Both the position numbers and the translations under genes were made by a program. Below are positions 59,466-64,000 of a stretch of DNA of 64,000 nt, one piece after another. The DNA comes from Protula sp. h YS-2021 (Eukaryota > Annelida > Polychaeta > Sabellida > Serpulidae): contig OX457027.1 in the NCBI GenBank assembly GCA_949752745.1, positions 11,358,982 to 11,422,981 on the forward strand. The letters are read 5' to 3'. The notes below the pieces were generated by a model. It saw nothing but the letters and a program-made list of their open reading frames with translations. It had not been told where the DNA came from and did not search any database. Numbering within the stretch: position 1 is the first letter of the stretch; each line of letters opens with the position of its first letter.

Positions 59466-62100
59466 ACTCTCTGTCTTTTTTACCTTGCAATGCACCTTTA
59501 TTATACTTTACTCTCTTCCTACTTTTTTCTTTTCTCATATTCTTGTTGCGGCATGGTTTTCTGTGACATTTTTCATTATCGTGTTTCGAATGAGTTTGGA
59601 TTGTTTTTTGCCCTAACTTACACTGTATCTCCTTATATTTTGTCTTGGCATTTATTACACCCTGCCTCCTTGCGTTCCTGGCTAAGGATCTTTTTGTCAC
59701 ACCCAACCTTGGCTACCTATGTGTTCTTTCTATCTCCTTTCGTTGCCATGCTCGATGTGTTTATAGCCGTATCTCAGTCTGTTTTCTTGCAGTTCTTCAT
59801 TCCTGCTGTTTTTGCTCTGGCTGTTTTTGTTGCAAAGCCTTACTTTCTATTCTCTATGTCCACGTTTCAATACAAAATTAATGTTCCCAAATACAAGACG
59901 GCGATCTTCACGGGTATTTTCACAATTAATATTGACTCTACGCTATGATAAAACAAAACATTAGACATTAAACATTAATTAAACATGCAGGGCTATAAGT
60001 TAGAAAAAATGTAAGGGGCGAAAATATCCGCGTCTATGGAATTATTTAACTCGTGATAATAAATAAAGACAAGAAGATAAGCATTCCGAAGTTATTGCTT
60101 GAACATTCAAATGTTCAATGAACAATTTTGTGTATCAATAATACAATTGTAAATCATGGCCGTAATAATTATATTTTCGAATTTATATACTTCAAATATA
60201 GGTTGGAGGAAGGCCGACACTCTTATATGCAATAAAGTATGATCAAGTTGAAAGCATTTACTGTTACGATATCTCATGATTAAAACCGTGTATTGAACAG
60301 TCCTTGGATGTTTCATGTAACTGAAATGAAATTATTAGTATTTGTGAGCTTTAAAAATGGTATTAAAAGCATATTGCAAAATTTTTAATGACAATCTAGT
60401 GGCGTTTCAGTCGGACGATTAATAAAATTGCAATTCAAACACCGGGCTCATGCGACGTTTTGTCAAAGGATATTTAGAATCTTGCATATCAAGCTATTTC
60501 CAGCAGTAATATGACGATTCTGGGCATTCTGAAGGCATTCCAAATTTAATACAGAATTGATGGTCTTCACTTTACACAAAATATATTCACGTCTGTTCCG
60601 AAAAAGAATATGTTTGCAAAACTATAAAAAGAAAAACAGATGGTCCTAACTAAATAGCTCCAGTTGTTTTCAGATTAAGCTGTTTCTAACCATTTTTAAA
60701 TTGGTGATTGCATTTGGTTGACATCCCCTTTAGGCACCAACCCAGTAAAGCAGCCCAGAAGCATGAAATTCTAAATGTGTTATGCTGAATTATGTTATCG
60801 CTACTGATCTAGGAATTATAAACCAAGTAAAACCAAGTAAACAACTTCCCTTTTTCTCATGATTACACTGAAATCACCTCTCTGTGCTTTGGTGTAATGT
60901 TATGAGACTGTGATAGCAAATGTAGGAGGAACGACATGCAATGTTGTTAATATGAGAGGTTGAATGTTACTAGGTGAAAGATTCATGCAGCATGCAAACC
61001 TGTGAGTAAAAATTACTGCATGTCACATATATTACATATCTCGACCATACCAGAAAACCTGCGTCACAAGCCTTTGCCGTAATTCCTTCAGCGAAATCTG
61101 TCAAAAAGTAATTTTTGTGTCTATTATCACTGAAATCTAACAATTTATTTCATATTGGAAATTTCAAATATAAATTGTTAGAGTTCTTTGTAAAATTGTT
61201 TTCAAAATATTTTAAACAGTTGTCCAGAATTCAGTGAAAAGCCCCTTTCAGGTAAAGTGAATAGCAAAAGGTGCTTTAGATAATATGCCATCTTTTCAAG
61301 GACATTTTTAGTGACTGAATATGATTATTTTGACTCAGTTTTCTATTAAAAAGGAACTTTAGTGAGTTTTATGAATCAAGGCATGTAACACATTTGCCAC
61401 GAAATTTTAACTATACCAAAATAATTTTGATGTTAACATATGTAGCAACCGCATGACTGACTCAACATAACATTGCTTGATGGTTGCTTAGAATAATGCC
61501 ACTGCGTGACATTTCGTGTGCCTTCTTTCATAAATTTTTTCATCTGGTTTAATGCACTCATCTTCAGGAAGCCCAGCAGTTTTACTTAATCATTCTTCAA
61601 TAGCCTCACGCACACCTTAAATAATATTTCTTATGCATCAATGAAGATAAACTTGTTGAAATGGCAACATTAAAATACTTTTTCATCACACATGCTTATA
61701 ACAACGCTTGGAAAATTGAGCGATGGAATTTCTGATACTTTTTTTAACCCATTCGTCTCCCGTCTTTTTCTTTATCATTTGTTAAGCAAAATGAGCAGCG
61801 AGCATTTTAACAGATGACTGGTACTCCCAGTTTAAGAAGCCGTGAAAACAGAAGTAATGCGAAGTGACTTGGCTCTGAGCAGTCTCTCCTAGTGTCAGGC
61901 CGCAATAATTTTAGCTTTCCGTTTTCTTTGTCGAAAGCGTGTCTTGGGATCTTTGGTATAAGATGGTTAACATGGGATTTTTACAAATCCATGCGTATTA
62001 AGTGCGGAAACCATTTCGAAATTTCTTAACATATCTTCATGTGTTTTTCCATCAATGCCACAAAAATCTCATCTTTCCCCTCAAGTCTATTTTCTCTTTG
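59466..62100. other. AT-rich stretch without recognised genes
   Basis: Only short open frames; none with a recognisable domain. No repeats of note. Confidence 0.4.
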
Positions 62101-62186
62101 TGCACGTTTGGGTTTCCAAACTGAATGTTGTGGTATACAATTTCTTTGATCGTTTTACTCAAAATTCTAATGAATTGCAGGGATAT

Positions 62187-62378
62187 TTAGTCTTTGTACA
62201 ATGTTTTCCATGGTGATTTAGTAGTGCATTTAATACTTTGTGAGTAACCGATATTTCCCGAACTTCCAATGTATAAATTATCGATACTTTCGAAGTTACA
62301 TACAACATCCGCTTCATTTAGCATAAATATTTTAATTCCCTCACTTAGACTTCCAGATAAAATAGCTTTGACTTTCAA
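62187..62378 (-). pseudogene. Possible Mab-21/cGAS-like fragment
   Basis: Open segment with VKAILSGSLSEGIKIFMLNE followed by ADVVCNFE. The GS-(L)-(S)-EG word followed by an acidic position resembles the nucleotidyltransferase start of Mab-21-like proteins (GS-x-x-EG ... D-x-D), but the D-x-D pair is not intact. No ATG in frame (opens with TTG). Weak call; exon or relic. Confidence 0.25.
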
Positions 62379-63030
62379 GTGAGACTTTGTTTTTTACTGA
62401 GTAATCTCTACGCTCTCGGTAATTTCACTGAAGGCAACTCAGTAATATTTGATACCGATGTGTCTTTGGCATTTATAACCTTGTTGCATTGTTTGGTAAA
62501 CTCACACCACTTAGTCATGTTCGCTAATTTATTTTTTTCTTAAAATACTAGAAAACTAAACAGCAGCCATGATTGAAGGTGTACTCAGCATTGTGTAAGT
62601 ATTGGGATTTTTCAGGACAGCTGCGAAGTATTAGGCCCAGCAGTACCATCATTCTGAGTCGGTCTTATTTGACTGCTAAAATACTGGATCCAGCTTACAA
62701 CACCTAATCGTACCGAACACGCCATCGAGTTTTCACCCAAAACAGCAGCACTTCTCAATATTTCTCTGCATATCTTCCATCTCATATCTGGATTTCAGGG
62801 CTACAGTTCTGTAATAAAGCATACTGCAGCGGTGTTAAAGCAAGCCAAATATAATCCATGTTTGTCTATTTAGACATCTGCAACATGTTGAAGAGGGTTA
62901 CCACGATATGCATTGGATGATGTTTACGTTACATCGATTGCTCTCTGTCAACATTATGAAGAGAAGTACCGCGATTTTTACGTCACATCGATTGTCCACT
63001 GTCAACATTTTGACAGCAGTCGAGTTTTGT

Positions 63031-63309
63031 TCATCCACCGTAACATACAATGCACTCGTGTCCCATTACTTTTAACGTCAATTTTTTAAAGTCTAATAGC
63101 ATGAGTATCTGCTGATTCTTGGCACCACTTGTTTCGATCTCAATTCCACTGACATCACAAGACAGGAATTTAAAGAGTTTTCCTACTAATTCCACATTTT
63201 CACAACAAACAGCTTTAAGTAATTTCTGCCCTTTTGCTAAATCAAATCCACCACAGTGAACTAAAAGCGATAAAAGAATGACAGTTTTGGCATTCTTTAA
63301 AAAAATCAT
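63031..63309 (-). CDS. ORF with ankyrin-like helices
   Basis: 92 residues from a true ATG at 63309. The stretch LLSLLVHCGGFDLAKGQKLL and AVCCENVELVGKLFKFLS reads like paired ankyrin helices, but no complete 33-residue consensus is visible. Could be an exon of a larger gene running out of the segment. Uncertain. Confidence 0.3.
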   Translation of the reverse strand: MIFLKNAKTVILLSLLVHCGGFDLAKGQKLLKAVCCENVELVGKLFKFLSCDVSGIEIETSGAKNQQILMLLDFKKLTLKVMGHECIVCYGG

Positions 63310-64000
63310 GTAATTACAGATGAACCATATCTTTCTTGTGGCATTTTACACCTAGTCCTATACAATTGGATAATTCTAGTTTTTATTAAACTTGCCCTTT
63401 TTATGAATTTTGAAAATATAATAATGTTCCTGCAATACATCTGAATACAAAAATCTATTTTATTTATTATTTATATATTTACAAACAATTTGAACGAGTG
63501 GTCATCGGTACATTAAGTTTTGTCTGCAGCGTAACATCTAAAATATTGTCAATTATGTGTGAAACAATCTTAACAATACCAGCAAGATATTTATTTAACT
63601 GACTGCACCGACCGGGAAAGTGTGCTGTGTAATATCTTGCCTGTTAAACTCTGAGAAATTGTAAGTAATTCCTTGGCCGTCCGGTTCACATATCAAGGGC
63701 CAACACATATCTTGGTTCTTTGTTCCCATGCAACAATATAGCCACAAAGTCAATTGATTCCATAAGTTACAAATACAGAAAATATGGGCATCTAAGAACT
63801 GAAAACTGATTTCAGTTTTACCACTTGAGCGGATATCATAAACACTTTCATTGATTCATGCATGCAAGTTTAAATCAAATTTTTACACATAAGTTCAGGA
63901 AGCACCAATGCATTCCAATTTTATAAATTAACAAAAAATAATATATTTTGCCGTTAACATAGGTCAACAAGAATCAATATTCTGCAAAGCAAACATACAC
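63310..64000. other. AT-rich end of window
   Basis: No gene or repeat recognised. Confidence 0.4.

Noticed and set aside
59382..59948. 188-residue hydrophobic open frame, possible membrane protein
   Set aside because: Begins inside a minisatellite, has no family resemblance and reflects T/C-rich composition.

Overview
This window is animal genomic DNA: spliced genes with GT-AG introns and TATA boxes, long (TA)n tracts, many minisatellites, and several classes of eukaryotic transposon. The only host gene family I recognise encodes BRICHOS-domain precursors that end in a cysteine-paired, cationic peptide behind a furin-type site. That architecture is best known from antimicrobial peptide precursors of polychaete worms (arenicin, alvinellacin and capitellacin types), so an annelid or related lophotrochozoan is the most likely source. 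The species cannot be fixed from the sequence.

Layout. A unit of about 13 kb is repeated in tandem. Copy A starts near 1.5 kb, is interrupted by large insertions and ends near 36.9 kb. Copy B runs about 36.9-50.6 kb, and a partial copy C runs about 50.6-57.9 kb. Each copy holds one minus-strand BRICHOS-peptide gene: A at 4717-2342 and C at 55249-52739 look intact, while B at about 41587-39720 is a pseudogene. Two further exon-2 relics (near 36.35 and 50.22 kb) abut remnants of a BEL/Pao retrotransposon. Comparing the copies gives natural empty sites for later insertions: a fold-back element in a (TA)n tract (9321-11075), a complete Maverick/Polinton (12444-29166), and an older Polinton fossil (about 30.1-36.1 kb). 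A pogo/Tigger-like element sits at the same place in B and C.

The Polinton is 16,723 bp, starts AGTAGG, ends CCTACTACT and is flanked by the 6-bp target duplication CTTGTG. Rightward genes are protein-primed family B DNA polymerase, then a run of small proteins that look like PC4-type single-strand DNA-binding proteins. Leftward genes, many overlapping by ATGA, are (from the right end) two small proteins of a paralogous family, a two-domain PC4-like zinc protein, a NADAR-like protein, a Cys/His protein, chromodomain integrase, packaging ATPase, two conserved structural or unknown proteins, a Cys-rich MG-start protein, minor capsid (penton), a basic pX-like protein, major capsid and adenain-type protease. 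Several leftward genes are broken: minor capsid and the Cys/His gene by in-frame stops; integrase N-terminus, ATPase and NADAR by frameshifts. The terminal repeats are nevertheless nearly identical, so this copy may have been mobilised in trans.

The right part (58-64 kb) is AT-rich with one 57-bp minisatellite and only weak coding hints. No rRNA, tRNA or CRISPR was seen.
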